A stretch of 64,000 bases of DNA from Stenotrophomonas sepilia. Lineage in GTDB: Bacteria > Pseudomonadota > Gammaproteobacteria > Xanthomonadales > Xanthomonadaceae. The number at the start of each line of letters is the position of its first letter. Positions within the stretch are counted from its first letter, which is position 1. Where the stretch lies: positions 51,558-115,557 of the forward strand of contig NZ_LXXZ01000048.1 in assembly GCF_003244875.1 (NCBI RefSeq), given 5' to 3'. The notes under the pieces were generated by a model. It saw nothing but the letters and a program-made list of their open reading frames with translations, was not told the DNA's origin and did no database searches. A program made the position numbers and the translations under genes. Shown piece after piece: positions 1 through 9,611 of this stretch.

Positions 1-2
1 CG

Positions 3-1301
3 GCGATGGCGGCCAGCCTGGGCGAGAGCCCGCTGCAGATGCAGTCGGTGGTGTTCAGCTATGCGCTGGCGGTCGCCACGTTCATTCCCGCCTCGGGCTG
101 GATCGCCGACCGCTATGGCACCCGGCGCACCTTCCTGGTGGCGATCATTCTGTTCACCCTCGGCTCGCTGGCCTGCGCGTTGGCCCAGCACCTGCACCAG
201 CTGGTTGGCGCGCGCGTGCTGCAGGGCATCGGCGGTGCGATGCTGCTGCCGGTCGGCCGGCTGGCGGTGATGCGCTCGGTGCCGCGCGAGGATTTCCTGC
301 GCGCGATGAGCTTCATCGCCATCCCCGCGCTGGTCGGCCCGCTGATCGGCCCGACGCTGGGCGGCTGGCTGGTCGAGATCGCCTCATGGCACTGGGTGTT
401 CCTGATCAACCTGCCGATCGGCGTGATCGGTTTCATCGCCGCGATGAAGATCATGCCCGACCACTACGCCAGCCATCGCACCCGTTTCGACCTGCGCGGC
501 TACATCATGCTGGCCTTTGCGATGGTGGTGCTGTCGCTGGCATTGGACGGCATCTCCGGACTCGGCACCCCGCACGCGCTGGTGATGCTGATGACGGTCG
601 CGGGCCTGGCTGCGCTGGTGGGCTACTGGCTGCATGCAGCCAATTCCACCGCGCCCTTGTTCTCGCTGGCCCTGTTCCGCGTACCCAGCTACCGCATCGG
701 AATCCTCGGCAACCTGTTCTCGCGCATCGGCAGCAGCGCCATGCCGATGCTGATCCCGCTGCTGCTGCAGGTCGGCCTCGGTCTGGGCCCGATGAACGCC
801 GGCCTGATGATGGTACCGGTGGCGGCCGCCGGCATGGTCTCAAAGAAACTGGCAGTGAAGCTGGTCGAACGTTACGGCTACCGCCGCGTGCTGATGACCA
901 ACACCGTGCTGGTGGGGCTGGCAATGGCCAGCTTCATCCTGATGACACCCGGCCAGCACCTGGCCTGGCGCCTGGTGCAGCTTGCATTCTTCGGCGCGGT
1001 CAATTCACTGCAGTTCACCGTGATGAACACCGTGACGCTGCGCGACCTTGACCGCGAATTCGCCAGTTCCGGCAACAGCCTGCTGTCGATGGTGATGATG
1101 CTGGCCGCCGGTTTCGGCGCCGCGGCGGCCGGCAGCCTGCTGGCCGCGTTCGGCAATCACCTGGACAGCAACAGCGCGACCGCCGCGCTGCATGCCACAT
1201 TCCTGTGCGTGGGCGCCATCACCCTGACCTCGACGATGATCTTCTGGCAGCTGCCTGACACCAAGCCCGAACCGCGGCAGGTCGAGCACGTCGCGGAGTG
1301 A
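3..1301 (+). CDS. MdtD-like MFS multidrug exporter (DHA2 type), 5' end cut by the window
   Basis: Inner-membrane proton-driven exporter of the major facilitator superfamily, 14-TM DHA2 branch. The reading frame is open to the window edge. The first visible residues (MAASLGESPLQMQ) resemble the stretch after TM1 of E. coli MdtD, from memory of that sequence, so roughly 35-40 N-terminal residues lie outside. Seen in order: the MFS signature region ASGWIADRYGTRR (about residues 29-41), the GARVLQGIGGAMLLPVGR loop, the SWHWVFLINLPIG motif typical of DHA2 drug exporters, and many hydrophobic helices to the C-terminus. No adaptor (MFP) gene is visible downstream; a partner may lie upstream. The substrate cannot be told from sequence. 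Family assignment is firm, the MdtD orthology probable. Confidence 0.88.
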   Translation, partial: AMAASLGESPLQMQSVVFSYALAVATFIPASGWIADRYGTRRTFLVAIILFTLGSLACALAQHLHQLVGARVLQGIGGAMLLPVGRLAVMRSVPREDFLRAMSFIAIPALVGPLIGPTLGGWLVEIASWHWVFLINLPIGVIGFIAAMKIMPDHYASHRTRFDLRGYIMLAFAMVVLSLALDGISGLGTPHALVMLMTVAGLAALVGYWLHAANSTAPLFSLALFRVPSYRIGILGNLFSRIGSSAMPMLIPLLLQVGLGLGPMNAGLMMVPVAAAGMVSKKLAVKLVERYGYRRVLMTNTVLVGLAMASFILMTPGQHLAWRLVQLAFFGAVNSLQFTVMNTVTLRDLDREFASSGNSLLSMVMMLAAGFGAAAAGSLLAAFGNHLDSNSATAALHATFLCVGAITLTSTMIFWQLPDTKPEPRQVEHVAE

Positions 1302-1337
1302 GGGTGGTTCGGCAGGGCCTGCGGCCCTGCACCCGCG

Positions 1338-1362
1338 GTAGTGCCGGCTGCTGGCCGGCAAC
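1338..1362 (+). repeat. GTAG-headed palindromic repeat (SMAG type)
   Basis: GTAGTGCCGGC followed by a loop and GCCGGCAAC: a short imperfect hairpin headed by the tetranucleotide GTAG, the hallmark of the SMAG repeats described for S. maltophilia. Confidence 0.75.
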
Positions 1363-1395
1363 AGCAACAGCCAAAGCGGCATTCCGTGGGTTGGC

Positions 1396-1491
1396 GGGGC
1401 GGTGTCGCAGTGCGGGGACGCCGCAAGTACGTCCCTGTAGGCTTGGCAGCCGCATCCATGCGGCTGACACCCCGCACTGCGACACCGCCCC
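1396..1491 (+). repeat. Long palindrome LP1
   Basis: A perfect 22-bp inverted repeat (1396-1417 with 1470-1491) encloses a core CCGCAAGTACGTCCCTGTAG and an inner perfect hairpin with 8-bp arms at 1448-1465 (AGCCGCAT-CC-ATGCGGCT). The core is shared with the elements near 22.9, 23.2, 35.7 and 63.7 kb, while the arms differ. As RNA or single-stranded DNA it would fold into one long stem with a side hairpin. Confidence 0.9.
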
Positions 1492-1518
1492 ACCTCTGAC
1501 GGATTCCGGCGGCTCTTG

Positions 1519-1542
1519 GTAGGTGTCGACCTTGGTCGACAC
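1519..1542 (+). repeat. GTAG-headed palindromic repeat
   Basis: GTAGGTGTCGACC-TT-GGTCGACAC; the identical sequence occurs at 63748-63771. It closes the composite module. Confidence 0.8.
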
Positions 1543-1637
1543 ATCTGTCAGATATCGAAATCGATCTGACCCCACGCCATTTCAACAGCTCGCAGAATTC
1601 TGTCGAAGGCGGGGTGGGTCCACAGGCCCTGCAGAAC

Positions 1638-4600
1638 CTACCTACCCGTGACCCTGGCGATCGCTTCCACCAACAGCTCACCAGTCACCGGCTTGCGCAG
1701 GAAGCCGCCGATGCCGGCTGCTTCCACCTGCTGCTGCAGGTCCGGATCGATGCGTGCGGTCACCGCCAGCAACGGCAGCATGTAGCCCTGGTTGCGCAGG
1801 TGCTGGGCCAGTTCGAAACCGCTCAGGCCCGGCAGGTCCAGATCCAGCAGGCCGACGTCGAAATCGCCGGCACTGACCTCGCGCAGCGCCGCCAGCGCAT
1901 GGCCGGCATGCACCACCTCGTGGCCGCGTGCGCTCAACAGGCCACGCACCACGTCGGCCACGGTGGCATCGTCCTCGACCAGCAGCACCCGCAGCGGCGG
2001 CATGTTCGCCGCTTCGTCGCGGTTCGCCTCGGCCGATGCCTCGACATCGCAGTTCACCACCAGCGGCAACGGCAAGGTCACGCCGAAACAGGTGCCCCGG
2101 CCCAGCTGGCTCTCCACCTGGATCCGCCCCTGCATCGCATGCGCCAGCTCGCGGCAGATCGCCAGGCCGAGGCCACTGCCACCGTACTGCGCGGCGGTAC
2201 GGGCACCATCGGCCTGCTCGAAGCGACGGAACAGGCGCTGCTGCTGTTCCTGGCTGATGCCTGGGCCGGTATCGCGCACCTCGAAGTGCAGCGCGCGCAG
2301 CTCGCCATCGCAACGTGCGTGCAGGGTGATAGTGCCGCGGCTGGTGAATTTCACTGCGTTCGACAGCAGGTTGAGCAGGATCTGCCGCACGCGCATGGCA
2401 TCACCGGTCGCCTGCAGGCCCGGCGGCAGCTGATTGTCGAGGACGAAGCGCAGGCCCTTCTGTGCAGCCAGCGGGCCCATCAGCGCCGCCAGATCCTGCA
2501 ACAGGCCATTCAACGCAAACGACTGCGACTGCAGTTCCAGGCGCCCGGACTCGATTCGCGCCAGGTCCAGCGCATCGTTGACCAGGTGCAGCAGGTGCTC
2601 GCCCGCATGCCGGATCGACTGCGTGTAGCCACGCTGCTGCGGGTCCAGTGGCGAGGCCAGCAGCAGCTCGCTCATGCCCAGCACGCCGGTCATCGGCGTG
2701 CGGATCTCATGGCCAAGGTTGGCCAGGAAGCGGGTCTTGGCCGCCGAGGCCTGCTCGGCAAGCTCCTGCTTGTGCAGCGCCAGCTGGTAGGCATGGCGCC
2801 GCTGCAGGCGGCGTCGGTACAACCAGGCGAACCAGCTGGTCAGCAGCAACCCGACCGACGCCAGCACCAGCAGGCCGGACAGGCTGCGCCACCACGGCGG
2901 CTGCACGCGGAATTCCAGGCTCTGCACCCGCGACCACACATGGTCGGCCGAGCGTGCCTGCACTTCCAGCCGGTAGCTGCCCGGCGCCAGGCGCGAGAAC
3001 AGGCGCTCGCCGGCCGGGCCGACTTCGACCCAATCGGGGTCGTAGCCGGCCAGGCGGTAGCGGTACGTATTGGACGCCGAGTCGGCGAAGGACAGCAATC
3101 GCGCGACGATGCGCAGGTCGCGGTCGCCATCGGCGATCTGCAACGGCGCATCGTGGGTCATGTCCAGCACCTGCTCGTTGCGGCGCACTTCCACCCGCTC
3201 GATCACCAGCGGGGCGCGACGGACCGAAGGCCGTACCTGCTCCGGGTCGAACACCACCGCGCCCGCTGCCGTTCCGGCCACCAGGTGGCCATCGGCCGCT
3301 GCGATCAAGGTGTGCTCGCGGAATTCCTGGCTGGGCAGCCCATCATGCACGCCGTACAGGCGCACGCTCTGCCCATCGGCACTGACGCGTACCAGGCCGC
3401 GTGCGCTGGTCGCCCAAGCCACGCCCTGCGCATCCACCACCAGGCCGGAGGCGGAGATCGCCGGATAGCCCTGTTCGGCACCGACCACCGCCTGCCGTTC
3501 CAGGCGTCCCTGGCTCCAGCGGTAACGGGACAGGCGACCATCCTCGGACAACCAGACCTGGCCGTCACGGCCCACATGCAACGCATGGATCGCCGTTGCC
3601 GGCGCACCCGGCACCGGCTGGAAGCGCTCGCTTTCCGGCAGCCACTGCAGCAGGCCACGGCTGCTGGCCAGCCAGATGTGGTCCTGCGGCCCGCATTCCA
3701 CATCAAGGTTGAGCTGGCCCTGCTGCAGGCCGCGCTGGCCATTGTCCAGCTGGCGCCGCACGTGGCCGTCGAGGTCGCGCTGCTGCAGGCCTGCGGGCAG
3801 CATCAACCAGAGGCTGTCGCCGTCGCAGGTCATCATCGCTTCGACGACCCCTTCCATCGCCGCATCTGCACCGGCATCACGGCCCCAACGACGCAGTTCG
3901 CGCCGCTGCGGGTCGTAGCGCACCAGCGCATCGGTTGATCCAATCCAGACCTGCCCACGCCGGTCCTCACGCACCGAGGTCAACCAGTGCATGCCGTTGA
4001 CCCAGGTGCGATGCTGCTCGATCCTGCCGGTCTTCGGATCGAAGCGGTCCAGCGCGCCATGGCTGCCCACCGTCCAGACGCCGCCGTTGCTGGAGGGGCT
4101 GGTACCCAGCACGAGCGCATTGCGCAGCGAGCTGGGGTCGTCCTCCAGGCGCGACAGCACCGAGAACTGCCACCAGCGTGGCAGCAGGTGCCACAGCCCG
4201 GCATTGGTGCTGGCCAACCAGATGCCACCTTCGCGGTCCTCGTAGGCACCGGTCCAGTTCGGCCGTACCGGACCGCGCGCGATCACGCTGTACAGCGGCA
4301 CGGTCTGGTACTGGCCATCGACCGCACGCCCCAGCCCGGTGCGTGTATCCAGCCAGTGCCCGCCCTGCTCGTCGCGCAGCATCATGCCCAGCACCTGCTC
4401 GCCCGGCGGCAGCTTCCACGGGGGGGCTTCGAAGCGGCCATCCGGGCGGCGCACGGTGGCGCCGGCCATCGTGCTGATCCACAGGCTGCCATCCGGTTCG
4501 GCGGTCAGCCCGTTGATCAGCAGGCTGGGGATGATGTCCGTACCGACACGCTCGAAGTCGGTCCCGGTCCAGCGCGCCACGCCATGCTTGGTGCCGATCC

Positions 4601-5165
4601 ACAGGCTGCCATCGGCCAGCGTGGCCAGGTAGGGCACCGACGACGAAGGCAGGCTGCGCGGATTGTTCGGCTCGGGCAGGAAGCGCTGCAGGCGATCCTG
4701 GCTGTCCAGGCGGTACAGGCCGCCTTCGTGGGTACCGAACCAGATCGAGCCATCAGGCGTGCTGGCCAGGCTCCAGACCGTGTTGGTACCCATCAACGGC
4801 TGGCTGCTGCGGTCGTAGAAGTGCAGCTGGCGGCGGTCGGCCGACATGCGCACCAGGCCGGCGTTCTCGGTGCCTATCCACAACTGGTTGCGGGCATCGA
4901 CCAGCACCGTCCAGATGCGGTTGTCACGCAGTCCATCCTCGGAACGCCACACGCGGTAGGTGCGGCCGTCATAGCGGGCCAGGCCATCGTTGGTGGCGAT
5001 CCACAGGTAGCCGTAACGGTCCTCGGCCATGCGGTTGACGGTATTGGACGGCAGGCCATCGAACACCGTCACCTGCCGCGGGCTCGGAGGCACCGGCTGT
5101 GCCGCAGCGGGCAACGCGCAGCACAGGAGGACCAGCAGCAGCATCGCCGCCCGCAGATACACCAC
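1638..5165 (-). CDS. Hybrid sensor histidine kinase with two-component-regulator propeller
   Basis: About 1175 residues. The GTG at 5165 is chosen because a perfect AGGAGG lies 6 nt before it; the frame stays open upstream to a GTG at 5180. Signal-like hydrophobic N-terminus ending in AAA-Q; a periplasmic region of beta-propeller repeats (Reg_prop type: GYLWIATNDGLARYDG, QLWIGTENAGL and many more) to about residue 640; a Y_Y_Y domain (YRYRLAGYDPDW) near 700-745; a TM helix near 760-785; HisKA with GHEIRTP (phospho-His near residue 819); HATPase N-box LLNLLSNAVKF and G-boxes; and a C-terminal receiver (acidic VEDD, then LLDLDLPG with the phospho-Asp near 1105). Unlike Bacteroides hybrid systems there is no AraC output domain, so signal must leave through phosphotransfer to another protein. 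The propeller probably senses a periplasmic ligand, which the sequence does not identify. Confidence 0.9.
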   Translation of the reverse strand: MVYLRAAMLLLVLLCCALPAAAQPVPPSPRQVTVFDGLPSNTVNRMAEDRYGYLWIATNDGLARYDGRTYRVWRSEDGLRDNRIWTVLVDARNQLWIGTENAGLVRMSADRRQLHFYDRSSQPLMGTNTVWSLASTPDGSIWFGTHEGGLYRLDSQDRLQRFLPEPNNPRSLPSSSVPYLATLADGSLWIGTKHGVARWTGTDFERVGTDIIPSLLINGLTAEPDGSLWISTMAGATVRRPDGRFEAPPWKLPPGEQVLGMMLRDEQGGHWLDTRTGLGRAVDGQYQTVPLYSVIARGPVRPNWTGAYEDREGGIWLASTNAGLWHLLPRWWQFSVLSRLEDDPSSLRNALVLGTSPSSNGGVWTVGSHGALDRFDPKTGRIEQHRTWVNGMHWLTSVREDRRGQVWIGSTDALVRYDPQRRELRRWGRDAGADAAMEGVVEAMMTCDGDSLWLMLPAGLQQRDLDGHVRRQLDNGQRGLQQGQLNLDVECGPQDHIWLASSRGLLQWLPESERFQPVPGAPATAIHALHVGRDGQVWLSEDGRLSRYRWSQGRLERQAVVGAEQGYPAISASGLVVDAQGVAWATSARGLVRVSADGQSVRLYGVHDGLPSQEFREHTLIAAADGHLVAGTAAGAVVFDPEQVRPSVRRAPLVIERVEVRRNEQVLDMTHDAPLQIADGDRDLRIVARLLSFADSASNTYRYRLAGYDPDWVEVGPAGERLFSRLAPGSYRLEVQARSADHVWSRVQSLEFRVQPPWWRSLSGLLVLASVGLLLTSWFAWLYRRRLQRRHAYQLALHKQELAEQASAAKTRFLANLGHEIRTPMTGVLGMSELLLASPLDPQQRGYTQSIRHAGEHLLHLVNDALDLARIESGRLELQSQSFALNGLLQDLAALMGPLAAQKGLRFVLDNQLPPGLQATGDAMRVRQILLNLLSNAVKFTSRGTITLHARCDGELRALHFEVRDTGPGISQEQQQRLFRRFEQADGARTAAQYGGSGLGLAICRELAHAMQGRIQVESQLGRGTCFGVTLPLPLVVNCDVEASAEANRDEAANMPPLRVLLVEDDATVADVVRGLLSARGHEVVHAGHALAALREVSAGDFDVGLLDLDLPGLSGFELAQHLRNQGYMLPLLAVTARIDPDLQQQVEAAGIGGFLRKPVTGELLVEAIARVTGR

Positions 5166-5261
5166 CGATTGCCTCCTCACGCTGGTCCTGATGATTCCCG
5201 CGCAGCGGGCGTCGGCATGGTAAACCGAAAGTCGCGCCGTTCACGCCCGGCGTCGGCGTCG

Positions 5262-8200
5262 TCACGCGGTCGCCTGTCGTTTCGCACGCGCCTGGGCGAT
5301 GGCCGTCACCAGCAGGTCGCCGGTCACCGGCTTGCGCAGGAAGCCATCGAAGCCTGCGGCCAGCACCTGGGTTTCGGCATAGGCATCGGAACGGGCGGTC
5401 ACCGCCACCAGCGGCAGTTCATAGCCCATGGTGCGCAGCTGGCGGGCGATGGCCGTACCATCCAGCGCGGGCAGATCGAGATCGAGCAGGCCGACGTCGA
5501 AACCATCGGTGGCGATCTCCGACAGCGCGCCCAGGCCATGCAGCACGTGGACCACCTCATGCCCGCGCACGCGCAGCAGGCCGGCGATGACCTCGGCCAC
5601 CGTGGCATCGTCCTCGACCAGCAGGATGCGCAGCGGCGGCAGTTCCGGCAGGGCCGCCACGTCGCCCGCACTGTTGGCGGCCTGGCGCGTCCAGGGCAGG
5701 GGCAGGCGCACGCGGAACCGCGCGCCCTTGCCAGGCTGGCTGTCCACTTCGATGCGCCCCCCCATCGCCACCGCCAGTTCCTGGCAGATCGCCAACCCCA
5801 GGCCACTGCCGCCGTAGCGCGACGCGGTACGCGGGCCGTCGGCCTGTTCGAAACGATGGAACAGGCGCTGCTGCTGCTCGGCGTTGATGCCCGGGCCGCT
5901 GTCATGGACTTCGAAACACAGGCCGCCCTTTTCTTCCAGGCGTACGGCCAGGCCGACGTGGCCGCGCTCGGTGAATTTGATCGCGTTGCCGAGCAGGTTC
6001 AGCAGGATCTGGCGCACGCGCATCTCGTCGCCACTGACACTGATCGGCCCGGGCGGGTCTTCGCCGCGCTGGAACACCAGCTGGCGTTGCTGCGCCATCG
6101 GCTGCATCAGGCCCTGCACCTGGTCCAGCAGCTCCCCCAGATCGAACGGGCGCAGGTCCAGCTCCAGCCGCCCGGCTTCGATCCGGGCCAGGTCCAGGGC
6201 ATCGTTGACCAGCCGCAGCAGATGGCTGCCGGCCTGCTGGATGGACCCGGCGTAGCCGCGCTGCACCGGATCCAGCGGGGTCGCCAGCAGCAGTTCGCTC
6301 ATGCCCAGCACGCCGGTCATCGGCGTGCGGACTTCGTGGCCCAGCGTGGCCAGGAAACGGCTCTTGGCCTGCGAGGCCTGCTCGGCCAGCTGCTGCTTGT
6401 GCACCGTCAGCTGCCATTGCTGGCGGCGGCGCAACCGCGCGCGGATCGACCAGACCAGAACCACCAGCAGCAACGACCCCAGCAGGATGTAGCCGAATAT
6501 CGCCATGCCGCTGCGCCACCACGGCGGCAGCACCTTCACCTGCAACTGCTGCGAAGGCGTCCACGTGCCCCGGGCAGTCGCAGCCTGCACCTCGATGACA
6601 TAGCGGCCGGTCGGCAGCCGCGACAGGGTGCGCTGGCCATCGCCCCCCTGCTCCACCCAGTCCTGGTCGTAACCCTGCACGCGGAAGCGGTACCGGTTGC
6701 CCTGCGGGCTGGCATAGGACAGCAGCCGCGCATCGATCTGCAGATCGCGGTCGTCCGGTCCCAGCAGCAGGGTGCCAGTAAGCGGCAACGGTTGCCAGCC
6801 GCGTGCGTCGTCGCGCCGCACACGCACTTCGGCGATCACCAGCGATGAAGGCGGCAGCACGGTGTCGTCGGCATTCACATCAAAGGCGACCAGGCCGGTC
6901 TGGGTAACCGCCAACACGCGGCCATCGGCATTCACCGCAGGTGGCCGACCGGTGAACTCGGCATCGGACAGGCCATCGCGTTCGTTGAACTGTTGCAGGC
7001 GCCGCGTCTTCGGGTCCCACCGCAGCAGGCCGCGCGGCGTCGTGGCCCAGAGCTGGCCATTGTCGGCCAGCGCCAGCCCCCCCATGGTCACCGGCGGCAC
7101 GCCCGCACTGCCGTCGATGCGCTGGATCAGGCGCAGGCTCATGCCATCCCACTGGTAGCGCTCGAAGGCGCCTTGGCGCGCCAGCCACAACTGCTGCGGA
7201 TCGATCCATACCAGATCGTAGATCGGGCCGCGCGACACGCCGGGCACTGCCTCGAAGCGTCCGGCCTGCTCACGCCAGATGCCCGTGTCGCCCATCACCC
7301 AGGGCCGGCCTTGGGCGTCGAAGCGAATCTGCTCGATCGGCGCATCGGCCGTCCCGCGGAAATGTTCCAGCGGATGACTGTGCAGCAGCCGGCCCTCTGC
7401 ATCGCGCTGCTGCAGGTCCAGGCCCATCACCGACACCCACACCGTGCCATCAGGGGCCTGCCGCATCAGGTCGATGCGCTGGCGCAGGTCGGCACTGCCA
7501 TCGATCCGCAGGTCACGCAATGCGCCGGTGGCCGGATCGTAGACGGTGATGCGGCCGCCGCGTCCCAGCCACAGGCGACCATCCGGGCGCGGCAGCACCG
7601 ACCACACCACGCCGTTGCCGAGCTGCCGGTCGCTGGCCAGCAGACGCAGGGTGCCCTGCGCATCGAGCTGGTACACCCCTCGCGCCGAGCCGACGTAGTA
7701 GTTCTTCCCATCGCTGGCCGCGCTCAACAGGTACTGGCTGTCCAGGGGCTTGCCGTCGAGCTGGTTCCAGATCGAGAAGCGCCGCCAGTCCGGTGGCAGA
7801 TAGGCCAGGCCCTGGGTCAGCAACGCCACCCACAGTCCGCCCTCGTGGTCCTGCAGCAGGTCAAGCACACCGCTGTGCGCGGTCAGGAAGCCGCTGCCGC
7901 GGTCCCCCTCCAGGCGGCGCAACGCCGCCGCATCCCCTCGCAACAGGCCATCGGAGGTACCCGCCCAGTAGCCCCCCTGGCGATCGGCCAGGACCAGGGC
8001 CGACCGCAGCTGGGCACTGTCGGCCCATCGCGGGCGACTGACCCGGTCCTGCCCATCGATGCGGTAGAGGCCATCGTTCTGGCTGCCTACCCAGATCGAA
8101 CCGTCTGCATCACGGCTCAACCGGAGCACGCTCAGCCTACCCAGTTCCCGCGCGGCCACCGGCTCGAAGCCGCTGCCGTTCCAACGCGCCACACCGGCTT

Positions 8201-8804
8201 CGGTGCCGACCCACAGGCGGCCCCGCGCGTCGACCAGGCTGGTGAAGATGCTGTTGCTGGGCAGGCCACCCGGGTGCGCCGGATCATGGGTGTAGAGGCG
8301 CACGCTGCCGTCTTCGCCGAAACGGCAGACGCCATGGTTGTTGGTCCCGATCCACAAGGCGTCGTCGACATAGGCCAGTGCCCAGAACTGCCCCTGGCAG
8401 GTGGAATTGACCGTATCGAAGGTCTGGAAGCGTTCGCGGTCGGCATCCAGGCGTGCCACGCCCTTGCCATTGATGCCCACCCAGACCCGGTCCAGCGGGT
8501 CGATCAGCAGGGTCTCGATCTCGTTGCCTGGCAACGAGCCCGGCTGTTCCGGGTCGTGCTCCCAGACCCGCAGGCTGTTGCCGTCATAGCGGGCGAGTCC
8601 ACCATCGGTGGCGGCCCATACGTGGCCCTGGCGATCCTCGGCCAGCGCCACCACCATGCGAGACGGCAAGCCTTCGGCGGCACCGAAGCGGCGCAGGCGT
8701 GGTGTTTCTGCCATGTGCAGGGTCGCAGCCGCCGTGGCCATCGCCACCAGCAGCAGTCCCATACCTGCGATGCCACGGCACCACAGGCGCCAGCCGCTCG
8801 TCAT
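5262..8804 (-). CDS. Hybrid sensor histidine kinase with two-component-regulator propeller, paralogue of the downstream gene
   Basis: 1180 residues with the same architecture as its neighbour: hydrophobic leader, propeller repeats ([30 protein letters not shown] and others), Y_Y_Y domain ([12 protein letters not shown]), a TM helix near 765-790, HisKA with [18 protein letters not shown] (His near residue 823), HATPase ([11 protein letters not shown]), and a C-terminal receiver (LLDLDLP). ATG start preceded by AGGGGG at 6-nt spacing. Only 96 bp separate its stop from the next start, so the two are probably co-transcribed. The cytoplasmic halves are much more alike than the propellers, consistent with duplication followed by sensor divergence. 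No response-regulator gene with a DNA-binding output lies nearby. Confidence 0.9.
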   Translation of the reverse strand: MTSGWRLWCRGIAGMGLLLVAMATAAATLHMAETPRLRRFGAAEGLPSRMVVALAEDRQGHVWAATDGGLARYDGNSLRVWEHDPEQPGSLPGNEIETLLIDPLDRVWVGINGKGVARLDADRERFQTFDTVNSTCQGQFWALAYVDDALWIGTNNHGVCRFGEDGSVRLYTHDPAHPGGLPSNSIFTSLVDARGRLWVGTEAGVARWNGSGFEPVAARELGRLSVLRLSRDADGSIWVGSQNDGLYRIDGQDRVSRPRWADSAQLRSALVLADRQGGYWAGTSDGLLRGDAAALRRLEGDRGSGFLTAHSGVLDLLQDHEGGLWVALLTQGLAYLPPDWRRFSIWNQLDGKPLDSQYLLSAASDGKNYYVGSARGVYQLDAQGTLRLLASDRQLGNGVVWSVLPRPDGRLWLGRGGRITVYDPATGALRDLRIDGSADLRQRIDLMRQAPDGTVWVSVMGLDLQQRDAEGRLLHSHPLEHFRGTADAPIEQIRFDAQGRPWVMGDTGIWREQAGRFEAVPGVSRGPIYDLVWIDPQQLWLARQGAFERYQWDGMSLRLIQRIDGSAGVPPVTMGGLALADNGQLWATTPRGLLRWDPKTRRLQQFNERDGLSDAEFTGRPPAVNADGRVLAVTQTGLVAFDVNADDTVLPPSSLVIAEVRVRRDDARGWQPLPLTGTLLLGPDDRDLQIDARLLSYASPQGNRYRFRVQGYDQDWVEQGGDGQRTLSRLPTGRYVIEVQAATARGTWTPSQQLQVKVLPPWWRSGMAIFGYILLGSLLLVVLVWSIRARLRRRQQWQLTVHKQQLAEQASQAKSRFLATLGHEVRTPMTGVLGMSELLLATPLDPVQRGYAGSIQQAGSHLLRLVNDALDLARIEAGRLELDLRPFDLGELLDQVQGLMQPMAQQRQLVFQRGEDPPGPISVSGDEMRVRQILLNLLGNAIKFTERGHVGLAVRLEEKGGLCFEVHDSGPGINAEQQQRLFHRFEQADGPRTASRYGGSGLGLAICQELAVAMGGRIEVDSQPGKGARFRVRLPLPWTRQAANSAGDVAALPELPPLRILLVEDDATVAEVIAGLLRVRGHEVVHVLHGLGALSEIATDGFDVGLLDLDLPALDGTAIARQLRTMGYELPLVAVTARSDAYAETQVLAAGFDGFLRKPVTGDLLVTAIAQARAKRQATA

Positions 8805-8968
8805 CCTGAACCCCCTGTCCTGCGCCGATTGTCACACAGGGCCGGGGTCATGGCTGCAACAGCCTGTTTCCAGCGGCGGCACCACCACGAACTGTTGCAC
8901 CCATGCACGCAACGTTGGCAGGGGGCTGTGCGTATGATCGCAGCGTCCCCTTCCGGAGCCCGCCATCG

Positions 8969-9601
8969 ATGCGTCCCTGTCTGGCCCTGCTGCCGATGCT
9001 GCTCGCCACCGCCCCTGCCTGGGCGGCCGCTGACACCTATCGCCTCGATCCGGTGCACACGCGGGTGCTGTTCTCGATCGACCACGCAGGCTACTCGCAG
9101 GCCATGGGCACGGTATCGGGCAGCGAGGGGCGCGTGCGGTTCGATCCCGACAACTGGCGCGACGCCACCGTGGAAGTGGATGTCCCGGTGTCGCGACTGG
9201 ACCTTGGTGATGCCAAGTGGAACCAGGCCACGTTGGCCCGCAGCCTGCTCGACGGCGAGCGTTTCCCGACCGCGCGATTCGTCTCCACCAAGGTCGAGCC
9301 GATCGATGCCAGGCGCGCGCACGTGTCCGGCACGCTGACCCTGCGCGGGGTCAGCCAGGAAGTCACGCTGGATGTGACCCTCAACGCCATCAAGCGCTAC
9401 CCGCTTCCCCCGTTCCGACGCACCGCCGGTTTTTCCGCCAGCACCACGCTGAGCCGGCGCGCGTTCGGCATCACCGCCTGGCCGGGCGTCATCGGTGATG
9501 CAGTACAACTGAGGATCGAGGCTGAAGCCACCCTCGACCGCAGCGACGCCCCGGGAACTCCCGCTCCCGTTCCGCACTCCGACCCCAAGACGGCCCCCTA
9601 G
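8969..9601 (+). CDS. YceI family periplasmic lipid-binding-like protein
   Basis: 210 residues. The start is set at the ATG that begins a typical Sec signal peptide (MRPCLALLPMLLATAPAWAA) after a CCGGAG-like ribosome site; an upstream ATG in frame at 8903 would put a non-signal-like stretch in front. The mature part opens with DTYRLDPVHTRVLFSIDHAG, the classic YceI start, and keeps the lipocalin-like alternation (FDPDNWRDATVEVDVPVSRL, VSGTLTLRGVSQEVTLDV). YceI proteins bind polyisoprenoid or similar lipids in the periplasm. It heads an operon with a cytochrome b561 and a second yceI; E. coli has the smaller yceJ-yceI pair. Confidence 0.92.
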   Translation: MRPCLALLPMLLATAPAWAAADTYRLDPVHTRVLFSIDHAGYSQAMGTVSGSEGRVRFDPDNWRDATVEVDVPVSRLDLGDAKWNQATLARSLLDGERFPTARFVSTKVEPIDARRAHVSGTLTLRGVSQEVTLDVTLNAIKRYPLPPFRRTAGFSASTTLSRRAFGITAWPGVIGDAVQLRIEAEATLDRSDAPGTPAPVPHSDPKTAP

Positions 9602-9611
9602 AGGACCCCTC

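Larger units (their letters stand above)
1302..1637. repeat. Composite non-coding repeat module (short hairpin + GTAG repeat + long palindrome + GTAG repeat)
   Basis: No gene here. In order: an 8-bp-stem hairpin with loop TGC at 1312-1330; a GTAG repeat at 1338-1362; a run AGCAACAG near 1363-1370; a long palindrome (1396-1491); a CCTCTGAC link; and a second GTAG repeat at 1519-1542. The same order recurs at 63532-63771, at the other end of the window. The remaining bases up to 1637 show nothing I can assign. Confidence 0.8.

Noticed and set aside
5165..5180. Longer start (GTG at 5180) for the first hybrid kinase
   Set aside because: The codons after that GTG are AGG AGG, which form a perfect ribosome-binding site for the GTG at 5165.
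1614..9338. Very long open frames on the plus strand (774, 953 and 781 codons) opposite the two hybrid kinases
   Set aside because: They are antisense to two clear kinase genes, are rich in Gln/His/Arg/Ala without domains, and result from high GC reducing stop codons.
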